Below are positions 29,264 through 38,672 of a DNA stretch of 64,000 nucleotides, piece by piece. Position 1 is the first letter of the stretch. Every line of letters begins with the position of its first letter. The position numbers were made by a program, and so were the translations under genes. The stretch covers positions 124,001 through 188,000 of the forward strand of contig JBAOHD010000017.1 in the NCBI GenBank assembly GCA_037046615.1, given 5' to 3'. Under the pieces are notes generated by a model. The model ran no database searches, was not told the origin of the DNA, and saw nothing but the letters and a program-made list of their open reading frames with translations. Source of the DNA: Phosphoribacter sp037046615. GTDB taxonomy: Bacteria; Actinomycetota; Actinomycetes; Actinomycetales; Dermatophilaceae.

Positions 29264-31810
29264 ATGTCGAGCTCGAGCCAGACCAGCCTGACCCGCCGCG
29301 ATGCGGTCGCCCGCGCAGCCGCGCTCGCGGTCCACGACTATGCCGTCGAGCTCGACCTCGACCGGGGCGATGCCGAGTTCGGCTCGACGGTCACGGTGGG
29401 CTTCACGGTCCGGTCGAGCTCGGACACCGCCCCTCCGCGGCTCTGGCTGGACCTGCACGCCCGCGAGCTGCATGAGGCGAGGCTGGACGGCATACCCCTT
29501 GAGGCCTCGCTCTGGGACGGCCGGCGGTTGTGGCTGCCCACCGACGCCACCGGACCGGGCGACCACTCGCTGACCGTGCGCGCGACCATGGCCTACCGCC
29601 GCGACGGCTCAGGCCTGCACCGCGCCGTCGACCCGGCCGACGGTGAGGCGTATCTCTACCAGCAGTCCTTCCTCGACGCCGCCCCGAGCGTCTTCGGCTG
29701 TTTCGACCAGCCCGACCTCAAGGCCCGGTATGCCGTCCGCGTCCGTGCCCCGCACCACTGGGTCGTCGTCGGCAACGGGCCCGCCGCCCAGATCGCCCCT
29801 GGGCAATGGGTGCTGACCGAGACCCCGCCGATCTCCACCTATCTCATGGCGATCTGCGCCGGTCCCTACGCCATCATCCGTGACGACCACGACGGCATCC
29901 CCTTGGCGCTCTACGCCCGGGCCTCCCTCCGGCCCGAGCTCGAGCGCTGGGCGCCTCAGCTGCTCGAAGTGACCAAGGCCGGGCTCGACGCCTACCACGA
30001 GCTCTTCGGCATCCGCTATCCCTTCGGCGACTACGCCCAGGTCTTCGTCCCCGACTTCAACGCGCTCGCGATGGAAAACCCCGGCTGCGTCACCATCCGC
30101 GACTCCTACCTCTATCGCGGCGCCGCCACCCCCGACGAGGTGCTCCGGCGCTCCCGCACGGTCATCCACGAGATGGCCCACATGTGGTTCGGCGACCTCG
30201 TGACGATGACGTGGTGGGACGACCTCTGGCTCAACGAGTCATTCGCCGAATACCTCGCCCACCGCGTGCTCACGAGCGAGACCTCGTTCGCCCACGCGTG
30301 GGTCGATTTCGGGATCGTACGCAAACCGTGGGGGTATGCCGCGGAGCGGGCTCCCAGCACCCATCCCGTCGCGGGCACCCCCGCTGAGAATGCCGTCGAC
30401 GCCCTGGCCAACTTCGACGGCATCTCCTACGCCAAGGGCGCCAACGCCATCAGGCAGCTCATCGCTTACGTCGGTGACGAGGCCTTCATCGCTGGCGTGC
30501 GCGCCTACCTCCGCGACAAGTCCTGGGGCAATGGCACGCGCTCGGAGTTCGTCGCTGCGATCGAGGCCGCGAGCGGCCAGGAGCTCAGCTCGTGGAGTGA
30601 GGAGTGGCTGTTCACCGCCGGACGCGACACGATCACCGTCGATCCGGTCGGGCACGGGTCCGGCCCCGAACTCGTCGTGACAGCGCCGGCGGCACACCCC
30701 GCCCATCGGCCGCACGCGCTCGACGTCGCCGTCTTCACCGCGGACGGCGAGCAGGTATGCCGCGTCGCCGCCTCCCCGGGGCGGACACCGATGCCGGGAC
30801 TCGCCATCCCGTCGACCCGCCGGGTCGTGCTGCCCAACTCCACCGATCTCACGTGGGCAGCCGTCGACCTCGACGAGGAGTCGCTCGCGGCTCTGCCGGG
30901 GATGCTCGCCGGGGTGGCCGATCCGCTGGCCCGATCGGTCGCGTGGCAGGCCCTGCGCGACGGCGTGGCCCGGGCCACTGTGGACCCGCGCACCTACCTC
31001 GCGACGTTCGTCCAGGCGTGGCCGCGCGAGAGCTACCCCACCCTGGTCTCCGAGGTCCCCGAGCAGGTCGTGGCGACGCTCGGCCTCGTCCTGCCGCCGG
31101 CAGAAGTCCCGGCCGCGATGGCCGCCATCGCCGACGCCGCCGCCACCGTCCTGGCTGCCCCGGACGGTGACCGGCAGACCGCAGCCGCTCGCGTGATCGC
31201 CCGCACGTCCGCGTCGGAGACGCTCTTGCGGGAATGGCTCGTGACACCTCCTGCCGGCCTCGACGGCGACCTCGACTTCCGCTGGCTCGTGATCGGACGT
31301 CTCTGTGCGGCAGGGCTTTTCGGAGAGGGAGAGCTCACGGTCGCCGTAGCCGCGGACCCCTCCACCTCCGGACGGTTGGCGGCGCTCGCGGCCCGCGCCA
31401 GCATCCCCACGCCAGCGGCGAAGGCGTGGGCCTTCGACGAACTCACGAGCCCTGACTCGGGCCGCTCCAACCACGAGCTCGTCGAACTCTCCCGGGGCCT
31501 CTGGCGCGCACCCGACCCCGACCTTGTCCTGCCACTCGTAACCCCGTGGCTCGATGCCCTCGCTCAGATGACCGCGTGGGTCGGCGAAGACGCCCTCGGC
31601 AAGGTCATGCGCTGGGGCTTTCCGCAGGTCGTCCATCCCGACACGATCGCGGCGATCGACGCTGCTCTTGCGCGACCCGGCCTGCCCGCGGGCTTACGAA
31701 GAGGCTTCATCGAATGGTCCTGGCCGCTGCGCGAGGCGCTGGCCTCACGGCTGCGCTTCGATGTCCGCGGCGCAAGTCAGCCCGCAGCGCGGCCTAAGGT
31801 GGTCCGGTGA
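29264..31810 (+). CDS. pepN: M1-family aminopeptidase N
   Basis: This 848-residue zinc aminopeptidase removes N-terminal residues from peptides. The exopeptidase motif appears as LAMENPG (GAMEN-like, with Leu replacing Gly). The zinc site is HEMAHMWFGDLVTMTWWDDLWLNESFAEY (HExxH plus 18 residues plus E). The C-terminal ERAP1-like helical domain is complete. The start ATG lacks a strong ribosome-binding site. The stop overlaps the GTG of rsmA, so pepN heads a pepN-rsmA-ispE-ABC-F run. A TTA leucine codon at 31694 is noteworthy in this GC context. Confidence 0.93.
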   Translation: MSSSSQTSLTRRDAVARAAALAVHDYAVELDLDRGDAEFGSTVTVGFTVRSSSDTAPPRLWLDLHARELHEARLDGIPLEASLWDGRRLWLPTDATGPGDHSLTVRATMAYRRDGSGLHRAVDPADGEAYLYQQSFLDAAPSVFGCFDQPDLKARYAVRVRAPHHWVVVGNGPAAQIAPGQWVLTETPPISTYLMAICAGPYAIIRDDHDGIPLALYARASLRPELERWAPQLLEVTKAGLDAYHELFGIRYPFGDYAQVFVPDFNALAMENPGCVTIRDSYLYRGAATPDEVLRRSRTVIHEMAHMWFGDLVTMTWWDDLWLNESFAEYLAHRVLTSETSFAHAWVDFGIVRKPWGYAAERAPSTHPVAGTPAENAVDALANFDGISYAKGANAIRQLIAYVGDEAFIAGVRAYLRDKSWGNGTRSEFVAAIEAASGQELSSWSEEWLFTAGRDTITVDPVGHGSGPELVVTAPAAHPAHRPHALDVAVFTADGEQVCRVAASPGRTPMPGLAIPSTRRVVLPNSTDLTWAAVDLDEESLAALPGMLAGVADPLARSVAWQALRDGVARATVDPRTYLATFVQAWPRESYPTLVSEVPEQVVATLGLVLPPAEVPAAMAAIADAAATVLAAPDGDRQTAAARVIARTSASETLLREWLVTPPAGLDGDLDFRWLVIGRLCAAGLFGEGELTVAVAADPSTSGRLAALAARASIPTPAAKAWAFDELTSPDSGRSNHELVELSRGLWRAPDPDLVLPLVTPWLDALAQMTAWVGEDALGKVMRWGFPQVVHPDTIAAIDAALARPGLPAGLRRGFIEWSWPLREALASRLRFDVRGASQPAARPKVVR

Positions 31811-32769
31811 GCGGTTCGGCGCACCTCGACACCCCCTCCGGGGCCTCCGGGACCCCCGGAGACGGGCTCCTCGGCGCTGCTGCCATCCGCGACCTCGCGA
31901 CCCGTCTGGGCGTCCGCCCGACGAAGTCGTGGGGTCAGAACTTCGTTGTCGATGCCAACACCGTCCGGCGCATCGTGCGGATCGCGCAGGTCACCGACAC
32001 GGACACCGTCCTGGAAGTCGGTCCCGGCCTCGGCTCCCTCACGGCCGCCCTGCTGGACACCGGCGCCCGCGTCACCGCGATCGAGATCGACCCGGTGCTC
32101 GCTGCTGCGCTCCCGGCGACCATGGCGGCACTGCAACCCGAGCGGGCGGCATACCTGCAGGTCGTGACCGCCGACGCGCTGACCGTCACCACCCTGCCCG
32201 ACCCGCAACCGACGGCCCTGGTCGCCAACCTGCCTTACAACGTGTCCGTGCCCGTGGTGCTTTCGCTGCTCGACCGCGTCCCCACCCTCGACCGGGTCCT
32301 GGTCATGGTCCAACTCGAAGTAGCCGAGCGCCTCGCCGCGTCCCCCGGCAGCAAGGCCTACGGCGTCCCGAGCGTCAAAGCGGCGTGGTATGCCGCGGCG
32401 CGCCTCGCGGGGACCGTGCCTCGGAGCGTCTTCTGGCCGGTGCCCAATGTCGACTCGGGACTGGTCGAGCTGCGTCGGCGTCCGACCTCGGATCTCGGCG
32501 ATGACGACGGGGCCGCGATCCTGCGCCGGGAGGTCTTCCGGGTCGTCGACGCGGCCTTCGCGCAACGCCGCAAGACTCTTCGCGCAGCGCTGGCCGGGTG
32601 GGCCGGGGGAGCGGCGCGCGCCGAGGAGATCCTCCGGGCCGCGGCCATCGACCCCCAGGCGCGCGGCGAAACCCTTGGTGTCGGCGAGTTCACTGCCATC
32701 GCGCGGGCCGCGCGGGCGCTCAGTGCGGACCCTCCCCACTCGCAACCTGGCCAGGGCCACGGCCAATAG
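31807..32769 (+). CDS. rsmA: 16S rRNA dimethyladenosine transferase
   Basis: This 320-residue KsgA-family methyltransferase dimethylates two adjacent adenines in the 3' hairpin of 16S rRNA during small-subunit maturation. Visible features are KSWGQNFVVDANTVRRIV, the SAM-binding VLEVGPGLGSLTAALL, and the catalytic VANLPYNVSVPVV (NLPY). The GTG start overlaps the pepN stop. The neighbour ispE starts nine bases after the stop, the usual actinobacterial rsmA-ispE pairing. Confidence 0.95.
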   Translation: MSGSAHLDTPSGASGTPGDGLLGAAAIRDLATRLGVRPTKSWGQNFVVDANTVRRIVRIAQVTDTDTVLEVGPGLGSLTAALLDTGARVTAIEIDPVLAAALPATMAALQPERAAYLQVVTADALTVTTLPDPQPTALVANLPYNVSVPVVLSLLDRVPTLDRVLVMVQLEVAERLAASPGSKAYGVPSVKAAWYAAARLAGTVPRSVFWPVPNVDSGLVELRRRPTSDLGDDDGAAILRREVFRVVDAAFAQRRKTLRAALAGWAGGAARAEEILRAAAIDPQARGETLGVGEFTAIARAARALSADPPHSQPGQGHGQ

Positions 32770-32778
32770 GGTGGAGCA

Positions 32779-33714
32779 ATGAGCCCCTTCGCCACCACCT
32801 CCCGGTCGGTCACCGTCCGGGCGCCGGCGAAGGTCAACCTTGAGCTGCGCGTCGGGCCGCGCAAAGACGACGGTTTCCACGACCTCGCCACCGTCTTCAT
32901 GGCGGTCGGGCTCTTCGACGAGGTGACGGTCACCCGGGCGGCCACCTGGTCGGTCACGACCACAGGTCGGTATGCCGGCCTCGTCCCTGACACGAAGGAC
33001 AACCTCGCGCTCCGGGCAGCCAAGGCGTTGGCCCGCCGCGGGAGAGTTGCCGACGCCCCGGTCGCGATCACGATCGCCAAGGAGATCCCCGTTGCCGGCG
33101 GCATGGCTGGAGGGTCGGCCGATGCTGCCGCCGCCCTCGTCGCCTGCGACCAGTTATGGGGTCTGCGCGCCGAGCGTGACGTCTTGTCTTCTGTCGCAGC
33201 CGATCTCGGCAGTGATGTGCCCTTCGCGCTGCACGGCGGGATCGCACTCGGCTCGGGCCGAGGCGACCGCCTGGCCCCCGTCCTTGCCCGTGGACTCTTC
33301 CACTGGGTGTTTGCCCTGAGCCCCACAGGGCTGTCGACGCCCGCGGTGTATGCCGAGTGCGATCGCTTGCGCGGCGACGCCCCAGTCCCAGCCCCCGAGT
33401 CGTCGCCGGCCATCATGGCGGCCCTGCGGTCAGGTGACTGCGACGACCTCGCGGCGGCGTTGGCCAACGACCTGCAGGAGCCGGCCTTCTCGCTGCGCCC
33501 CGAGTTGCGTGACGTCCTCGATGCCGGACTCGAGTTCGGCGCGCTCGGTGGCATCGTCAGCGGGTCGGGGCCGACCATCGCCTTCCTCACCCGGTCGGCC
33601 GAGCATGCCCTCGATCTCTGCGTCGCCCTCACCGCCTCCGGCATGGCACCCGAGGTCAAACGCGCCCGTGGTCCCGTGCACGGGGCAGCCGTCGTCACCA
33701 CGCCCCGCGACTGA
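32779..33714 (+). CDS. ispE: 4-diphosphocytidyl-2-C-methyl-D-erythritol kinase
   Basis: This 311-residue GHMP kinase phosphorylates CDP-methylerythritol in the non-mevalonate isoprenoid pathway. Signatures are VRAPAKVNLELRVGPRKDDGFHDL at the N-terminus (substrate Lys), IPVAGGMAGGSADAAAAL (ATP loop) and GIVSGSGPTIAFL near the C-terminus. It supplies isoprenoid precursors of the kind used by the polyprenyl synthase at 11.4 kb. A TTA Leu codon is present at 33154. The last base of the stop is the first base of the ABC-F ATG. Confidence 0.95.
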   Translation: MSPFATTSRSVTVRAPAKVNLELRVGPRKDDGFHDLATVFMAVGLFDEVTVTRAATWSVTTTGRYAGLVPDTKDNLALRAAKALARRGRVADAPVAITIAKEIPVAGGMAGGSADAAAALVACDQLWGLRAERDVLSSVAADLGSDVPFALHGGIALGSGRGDRLAPVLARGLFHWVFALSPTGLSTPAVYAECDRLRGDAPVPAPESSPAIMAALRSGDCDDLAAALANDLQEPAFSLRPELRDVLDAGLEFGALGGIVSGSGPTIAFLTRSAEHALDLCVALTASGMAPEVKRARGPVHGAAVVTTPRD

Positions 33715-35528
33715 TGGGCGTCCTCGTCTCGCTCGAACGCGTCACCGTGGTCCACGGAGTGGCGCACGTCCTCGATGCCGTCTCGACCGGGGTCCTCGGC
33801 GGAGCGCGGATCGGTGTCGTGGGCCGCAACGGTGGCGGCAAGTCGACTCTCCTTCGCGTCCTTGCCGGGATCCAGGAGGCCGACGAAGGTCGAGTCACCC
33901 GCTCCGGTGGGACAACCATCGGTCTGCTCGGCCAGACCGACGAGCTCGACCCGGCATGGACGGTGCGCACCGCGCTCGTCGGCGACCGCGCCGAGCACGA
34001 CTGGGCCGGTGACGCCCGGGTCCGAGACGTCATCTCCGGCCTCCTCGGCGGGGTCGACGCACCAGCGGTCGGCGGTCTCGACGCCGTTATCGGTCCCCTG
34101 TCCGGAGGGGAGCGTCGACGCCTGGCCCTCGCGCGCCTTCTCGTCGCCGACCCTGACCTGCTCCTGCTCGACGAACCCACCAACCACCTCGATGTCGACG
34201 GTGTCGCGTGGCTCGCTGACCACCTGGCGACCCGGCGCACCCGGGCCGAGTCGGCACTCGTCGCGGTCACCCACGACCGGTGGTTCCTCGACGCCATCGC
34301 CACCCTCACGTGGGAGGTCCACGACGGGGCCGTCGCCTCGTTCGAGGGGGGCTACGCGGCATACGTCTTGGCCAAGGCCGAACGCGAGCGACTCGCGGCG
34401 GTGACGGCCGAGCGCCGGGACAACCTCCTGCGCAAGGAGCTCGCGTGGCTCCGGCGTGGTCCGCCCGCGCGCACGAGCAAGCCAAAGTTCCGGATCGATG
34501 CCGCGAACGCCCTCATTGCTGACGAGCCCGCGCCGCGTGATGCGGTCGAACTCGTCCGCTTTGCCACGCGCCGGCTCGGCAAGGACGTCATCGACCTCGT
34601 CGACGCGACCGTCGTCCTCGGCGACCGCACGCTCCTGCACAAGGTCACCTGGCGCCTGGCTCCCGGCGAGCGCGTCGGCGTCGTCGGGATCAACGGCGCG
34701 GGCAAGTCGACGCTCCTGCGCGCGATCGCCGGCACCGTGCCGCTGGACTCCGGCCGTCGCAAGGTCGGGGCGACAGTGGCGCTCGCCTTCCTCACCCAGG
34801 AGGTCCGCGAGCTCGACCGGCTTACGGCATACCGGGTCATCGAAGCCGTCGAAGAGGTGAGCCGGGTCGTCACGCTGGGCGGCAAGGAAGTGGCCGCGAG
34901 CCAACTCGCGCAGCGCCTGGGCTTCACGGGAATGCGCCAGCAGACCCGCGTCGGCGACCTCTCGGGCGGCGAACGGCGGCGCCTTCAGATCCTCCGACTC
35001 CTCATGGCCGAGCCCAATGTCATCATCCTTGACGAGCCGACCAACGACCTCGACATCGAGACGCTGACCTCGCTCGAGGACGTCCTCGACGGCTGGGCGG
35101 GCACGCTCATCGTCGTCTCTCACGACCGTTACCTCCTCGAGCGGGTGACCGACCGCCAAGTCGCTCTCCTCGGTGACGGGCTTGTCCGGGAGCTCCCCGG
35201 CGGTGTCGACCAGTACCTCGACCTGGTCCACGCGCAGGCGCGACCGACGACCGGCGGATATGCCGGTGGGTCGCCTCCCCGCCCCGCTGCGGATGCCGCC
35301 GCGGGCCCGAGTGCAGCGCAGCAGCGAGAGGCGCGCAAAGAACTCGCCCGCATCGAACGAGCCCTGTCCCGGGTCGCCGAGCGGGAGTCGAAACTCCACG
35401 CGGAGATGGCAGCGGTCGCGAGTGACCACCTGAAGGTGATCGCGCTCAATGCGACGCTCCGTGACTTGCTCGACGAACGGGACGCCCTTGAGCTTGCGTG
35501 GCTTGAGTCGGCCGAGGCGCTGGAGTAA
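33714..35528 (+). CDS. ABC-F family ATPase
   Basis: This 604-residue protein has two tandem ATP-binding cassettes and no membrane segments, so it is a translation-associated ABC-F factor rather than a transporter. Cassette 1 has GRNGGGKSTLL, LSGGERRRLALARLL and LLLDEPTNHLD; cassette 2 has GINGAGKSTLL, LSGGERRRLQIL and IILDEPTNDLD. An interdomain linker lies at residues about 210-290 (KFRIDAANALIADEP). A C-terminal coiled coil (ARKELARIERALSRVAERE) resembles Uup/TlrC-type members. A housekeeping role is more likely than resistance, but the sequence cannot decide it. Confidence 0.9.
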   Translation: MGVLVSLERVTVVHGVAHVLDAVSTGVLGGARIGVVGRNGGGKSTLLRVLAGIQEADEGRVTRSGGTTIGLLGQTDELDPAWTVRTALVGDRAEHDWAGDARVRDVISGLLGGVDAPAVGGLDAVIGPLSGGERRRLALARLLVADPDLLLLDEPTNHLDVDGVAWLADHLATRRTRAESALVAVTHDRWFLDAIATLTWEVHDGAVASFEGGYAAYVLAKAERERLAAVTAERRDNLLRKELAWLRRGPPARTSKPKFRIDAANALIADEPAPRDAVELVRFATRRLGKDVIDLVDATVVLGDRTLLHKVTWRLAPGERVGVVGINGAGKSTLLRAIAGTVPLDSGRRKVGATVALAFLTQEVRELDRLTAYRVIEAVEEVSRVVTLGGKEVAASQLAQRLGFTGMRQQTRVGDLSGGERRRLQILRLLMAEPNVIILDEPTNDLDIETLTSLEDVLDGWAGTLIVVSHDRYLLERVTDRQVALLGDGLVRELPGGVDQYLDLVHAQARPTTGGYAGGSPPRPAADAAAGPSAAQQREARKELARIERALSRVAERESKLHAEMAAVASDHLKVIALNATLRDLLDERDALELAWLESAEALE

Positions 35529-35567
35529 GACGCTGGAGTAACACGCGCCCGACGAGCTCCCGGCCGG

Positions 35568-36074
35568 TCAGGCCTCGATGGCCGTCGTGATGCGCCGCAA
35601 GAGGGTGGCCAGGTGGTCGCGCTCGGCCGCACTGAGCCCGGCGAGGAGCTCGTGTTCCTGGTCGAGCAGGGCCGCGAGCGTGGCGTCGACGACTTCCCGC
35701 CCCTCCGCGGTCAGCCGCACCCGGACGCCGCGGCGGTCGGTCGGGTCGGGGATGCGCCGCACGAGACCCTTGTGCTCCAGGCGATCGACGCGGTTGGTCA
35801 TCGTGCCCGAGGTCACGAGGGTGTCGGCGACGAGCTGCCCGGGCGAGAGTTGATACGGCCGGCCCGCGCGACGGAGCGCGGAGAGCACGTCGAACTCCCA
35901 CCCTTCGAGGCCGTAGTCCGCAAAGGCGGCGCCTCGAGCGAGGTCCAGGCGGCGGGCCAATCGGGTGATGCGGGACAGCACATGGAGCGGGCTGACGTCG
36001 AGGTCGGGGGTCTCGCGGTGCCACGCAGCCACGATGCGGTCGACGTCGTCGATCGGCCGGTCTGCAGAGGTCAC
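35568..36074 (-). CDS. MarR-family transcriptional regulator
   Basis: This 168-residue winged-helix regulator has a recognition-helix region at about 75-105 (LSPGQLVADTLVTSGTMTNRVDRLEHKGLVRR) and a wing with DPTDRRGVRVRLTAEG, both canonical for MarR. Charged helices at the N- and C-termini form the dimer interface. Its ATG lies 33 bases from a perfect 12-base palindrome that is the best candidate operator. It is convergent with the ABC-F gene and divergent from the sigma-factor fusion. The ligand is unknown. Confidence 0.9.
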   Translation of the reverse strand: MTSADRPIDDVDRIVAAWHRETPDLDVSPLHVLSRITRLARRLDLARGAAFADYGLEGWEFDVLSALRRAGRPYQLSPGQLVADTLVTSGTMTNRVDRLEHKGLVRRIPDPTDRRGVRVRLTAEGREVVDATLAALLDQEHELLAGLSAAERDHLATLLRRITTAIEA

Positions 36075-36106
36075 GCCTCCACGGTAGCCCGTGCGGGCGG
36101 GTATTG

Positions 36107-36118
36107 CTTGACGTCAAG
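36107..36118. promoter_or_regulatory. Palindrome CTTGACGTCAAG, candidate MarR operator
   Basis: This perfect 12-base inverted repeat sits 33 bases upstream of the MarR ATG in the gap shared with the divergent sigma-fusion gene. Sites with TTGA...TCAA symmetry are typical for MarR dimers. Autoregulation, and possibly control of the fusion gene 168 bases away, would fit. Confidence 0.5.
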
Positions 36119-36285
36119 ACACCACAGGGTCGGAAGTTCGCGCTCGCCGACTTTCGCTCCAGGTCGCGAGGGGGCACACTTGGTCATGAGGTGCGTCGGT
36201 CACGGCACACTGGGGGGCTGGGTGTGTCGCGACGGCATACCGCCAAGCCGGTCGGGGGCGACCGGCTTCACAGGAGGGATGACGT

Positions 36286-38646
36286 ATGTCGGCACCTGCC
36301 GGGATCTGGGGCCAGACGTTGGCGGACGCCGACGACCTGAGCCTGCTCGGGATGGTCCGCGACGGTGACCCGGACGCCTACGCCGAACTCTGGCGCCGTT
36401 ATCTGCCGGCCGCGTATGCCGTGGCGCACCGCCACCGCGGACGCACCTCGGCTGAGGACATCGTCGCCGACGCGAGCCTGCGGGTCTATGACCTCATCCG
36501 GGCCGGCAAAGGCCCCACGAGCAACTTCCGTTCCTACTTCCTGTCGGCCGTGCGCACGGCGGCCGTCGATGCCGCCCGCACCGAGCTGCGCGCCGTCCCC
36601 ACCGAGGATGCCGCCCTGGAGTCGGCGACTCCTGCGGAGCAGGCCTACGACCCGTCCGCGTCGGTCGATCACGATCTCGTGCGGGCGGCCTTCAAGCGGC
36701 TGCCCGTGCGCGACCAGCAGGTGCTCTGGCACACGGCCGTCGAAGGGACCACCCCCGCGGCAGTGGCCTCGTCGATGGGGATGTCCGCCAACGGCGTGAG
36801 CGTGCTCGCGCTGCGGGCTCGTGACAGCCTTCGGGCGAAATACCTCGACGCCCACGCCGACCGTGCGATCGGGCGCGCCCAGGATGCCGAGTGCGCCTGG
36901 GTCCTCGCCCAGATGGGTCGATTCGTCCGCGGCAAGCTGCCGGTCCGGCAGCGGGCTCGCGTGTCCGAGCACCTCGCGACGTGCAGTCACGCCCGCGGTC
37001 TGGCGCTTGAAATGACCGAGGTCAACCGGGCCCTGCCGGCCCTCATGGTGCCGCTGATCTTCCTCGGCGGGACATCCGTGGCCAGCGCATGGGCCGGTGG
37101 CCTCGGTGCCGGCGCCGCCGGATCAGACGGCCCTCGCGGGCCGCGCGAAGAGCCCAAGGCGGCGCTCGCCGCAGCGCTCATGGCCAACGTCGGCGGGAAA
37201 GCCGCGGCCTTGGCGGTCGGGCTTGTGCTCGGAGTGGGCTACGTCGCCGCTCCCGGCGGGATCTCGGCCTTCGGTGCTGGCGCAGCAGGCGCGGGTGCGA
37301 GCTCCGGTGTGGGTGCCGGTGGCTCGGGAGGGGCCGGTGGCGGCGCTGGACCGAACTCGGGCGCAACCGCAGCGCCGACCCTCCCGACGACTGGCGCCAC
37401 GACCTCGACCCCGTCCGTGCCTCCAGCTCCAGCTCCCGCACCGGTGCCCGCCGGTGCTGCGGGGACCTCGGGCACTGGTGCTGCCACGACTCCGAGGACC
37501 CCGGGGACCCCGAGGACCCCGGCGACCGCTGCACCTCGGCCTGCACCAGGTCCGGTCGTCCCCGCGACGCCGGTCGTCACCCCCGCGACGCCGACCCCAA
37601 CCCCCACACCTACGCCTACGCCCACCCCACCGCCACCCGTGCCACCGGCCCCGGCGACGTTCGCGTCGGCCCTGTCGTGGGGCACGCCCTTTGTCGCATC
37701 CATCGCCGGCAGCACGTCCGGCGTGACCACGGTGACCTTCGCCTTGAGCCAAGGGGGTCTGAACGTGTCCACCCTCGCCGGCTCGGGGTCTGACTGGACC
37801 TGCACCAAGGCCGGATCAACCGTGACGTGCTCGGGCACCGGCCCGGCACAACTGCACCTCGTGGCCACGCCCGTCCTCACGACGTCAGCGGTGACTCTGA
37901 CCAGCACGGTGACCTCACCGGCGCGGCTCTCGACAACGACCACCCTGGTCATGCCACCAGCACCGGCCCCGCCCGCCCCTCGCCCGGTCACCTTTGACGC
38001 GGCCGTGCAATGGGGGACTCCCTTCGCAGTGACCGTGCCCGCCACCGACGACGTGAGCTCAGTCTCCATAGCTGCCTCTGCCGGCACCCTCACAGTCGTG
38101 CCAGGACCCGACGCCACGGGCTGGTCCTGTGATGGGGGCAGGCCGGTCGTGTGCACAGGCACCGGTCCGGCCACCCTTCTCGTGACCGCGACCCCGCCGG
38201 TGCGGCCCCCGACCACCCCCACGACGGTGACGGCCACGGTGACCACCGCAGGAGGCGCGGCAACGAGCAGCGCCACGCTTGCTCCTCCCGAGCCCGCCCC
38301 CGTCGTCGACTTCGTGCGGTTGGATCCGCGGGCCACCTGGGAGGCGCCCTTCGATGCGGAGGTGCGGGTCCCCGCGGACGGCATCACAACAGTCGTCTTC
38401 GATATCGGCACAGGCACGCTCACGCTCGTGCCGACCCAGGGGCACCATCGGGGTTGGCTCTGCGATCCCGCGGGCGCGGTCGTCGCGTGTTCGGGACGAG
38501 GCCCGACAAAAATCCTCGTGACGGCCACCCCGCCTGCGGTCCCCCCGACCACACCGACGACCGTCACCGCCACCGCGACCAGCCGTGACGCCACCTCGAC
38601 GGACACGGTCCAACTCCCGGCGCCGTCGCCGCAGCCACCCGCTTAA
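36286..38646 (+). CDS. Sigma factor fused to a predicted membrane anchor and extracellular repeat domains
   Basis: This 786-residue protein has an unusual architecture. Residues about 15-95 form sigma region 2 (YAELWRRYLPAAYAVAHRH, AEDIVADASLRVYDLI). Residues about 125-185 form region 4 (LPVRDQQVLWHTAVEGTTPAAVASSMGMSANGVSVL). Residues about 200-246 resemble a degenerate zinc-binding anti-sigma domain (EHLATCSH). One or two hydrophobic segments follow (about 250-270 and 304-322). Next comes a Gly/Ala- then Pro/Thr-rich stalk (325-455) and three repeats of about 100 residues, each with W-x-C-x(6-8)-C-[ST]-G. The ATG has AGGAGGG nine bases upstream. Topology is inferred; a single membrane pass would put the repeats outside. 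Confidence 0.8.
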   Translation: MSAPAGIWGQTLADADDLSLLGMVRDGDPDAYAELWRRYLPAAYAVAHRHRGRTSAEDIVADASLRVYDLIRAGKGPTSNFRSYFLSAVRTAAVDAARTELRAVPTEDAALESATPAEQAYDPSASVDHDLVRAAFKRLPVRDQQVLWHTAVEGTTPAAVASSMGMSANGVSVLALRARDSLRAKYLDAHADRAIGRAQDAECAWVLAQMGRFVRGKLPVRQRARVSEHLATCSHARGLALEMTEVNRALPALMVPLIFLGGTSVASAWAGGLGAGAAGSDGPRGPREEPKAALAAALMANVGGKAAALAVGLVLGVGYVAAPGGISAFGAGAAGAGASSGVGAGGSGGAGGGAGPNSGATAAPTLPTTGATTSTPSVPPAPAPAPVPAGAAGTSGTGAATTPRTPGTPRTPATAAPRPAPGPVVPATPVVTPATPTPTPTPTPTPTPPPPVPPAPATFASALSWGTPFVASIAGSTSGVTTVTFALSQGGLNVSTLAGSGSDWTCTKAGSTVTCSGTGPAQLHLVATPVLTTSAVTLTSTVTSPARLSTTTTLVMPPAPAPPAPRPVTFDAAVQWGTPFAVTVPATDDVSSVSIAASAGTLTVVPGPDATGWSCDGGRPVVCTGTGPATLLVTATPPVRPPTTPTTVTATVTTAGGAATSSATLAPPEPAPVVDFVRLDPRATWEAPFDAEVRVPADGITTVVFDIGTGTLTLVPTQGHHRGWLCDPAGAVVACSGRGPTKILVTATPPAVPPTTPTTVTATATSRDATSTDTVQLPAPSPQPPA

Positions 38647-38672
38647 GGGCCTCGCGGCAGCATCGGCGGCAC

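Noticed and set aside
35500..35545. Direct repeat of CGCTGGAGTAA at the end of the ABC-F gene
   Set aside because: It is a small duplication giving a second stop codon; no functional element is apparent.
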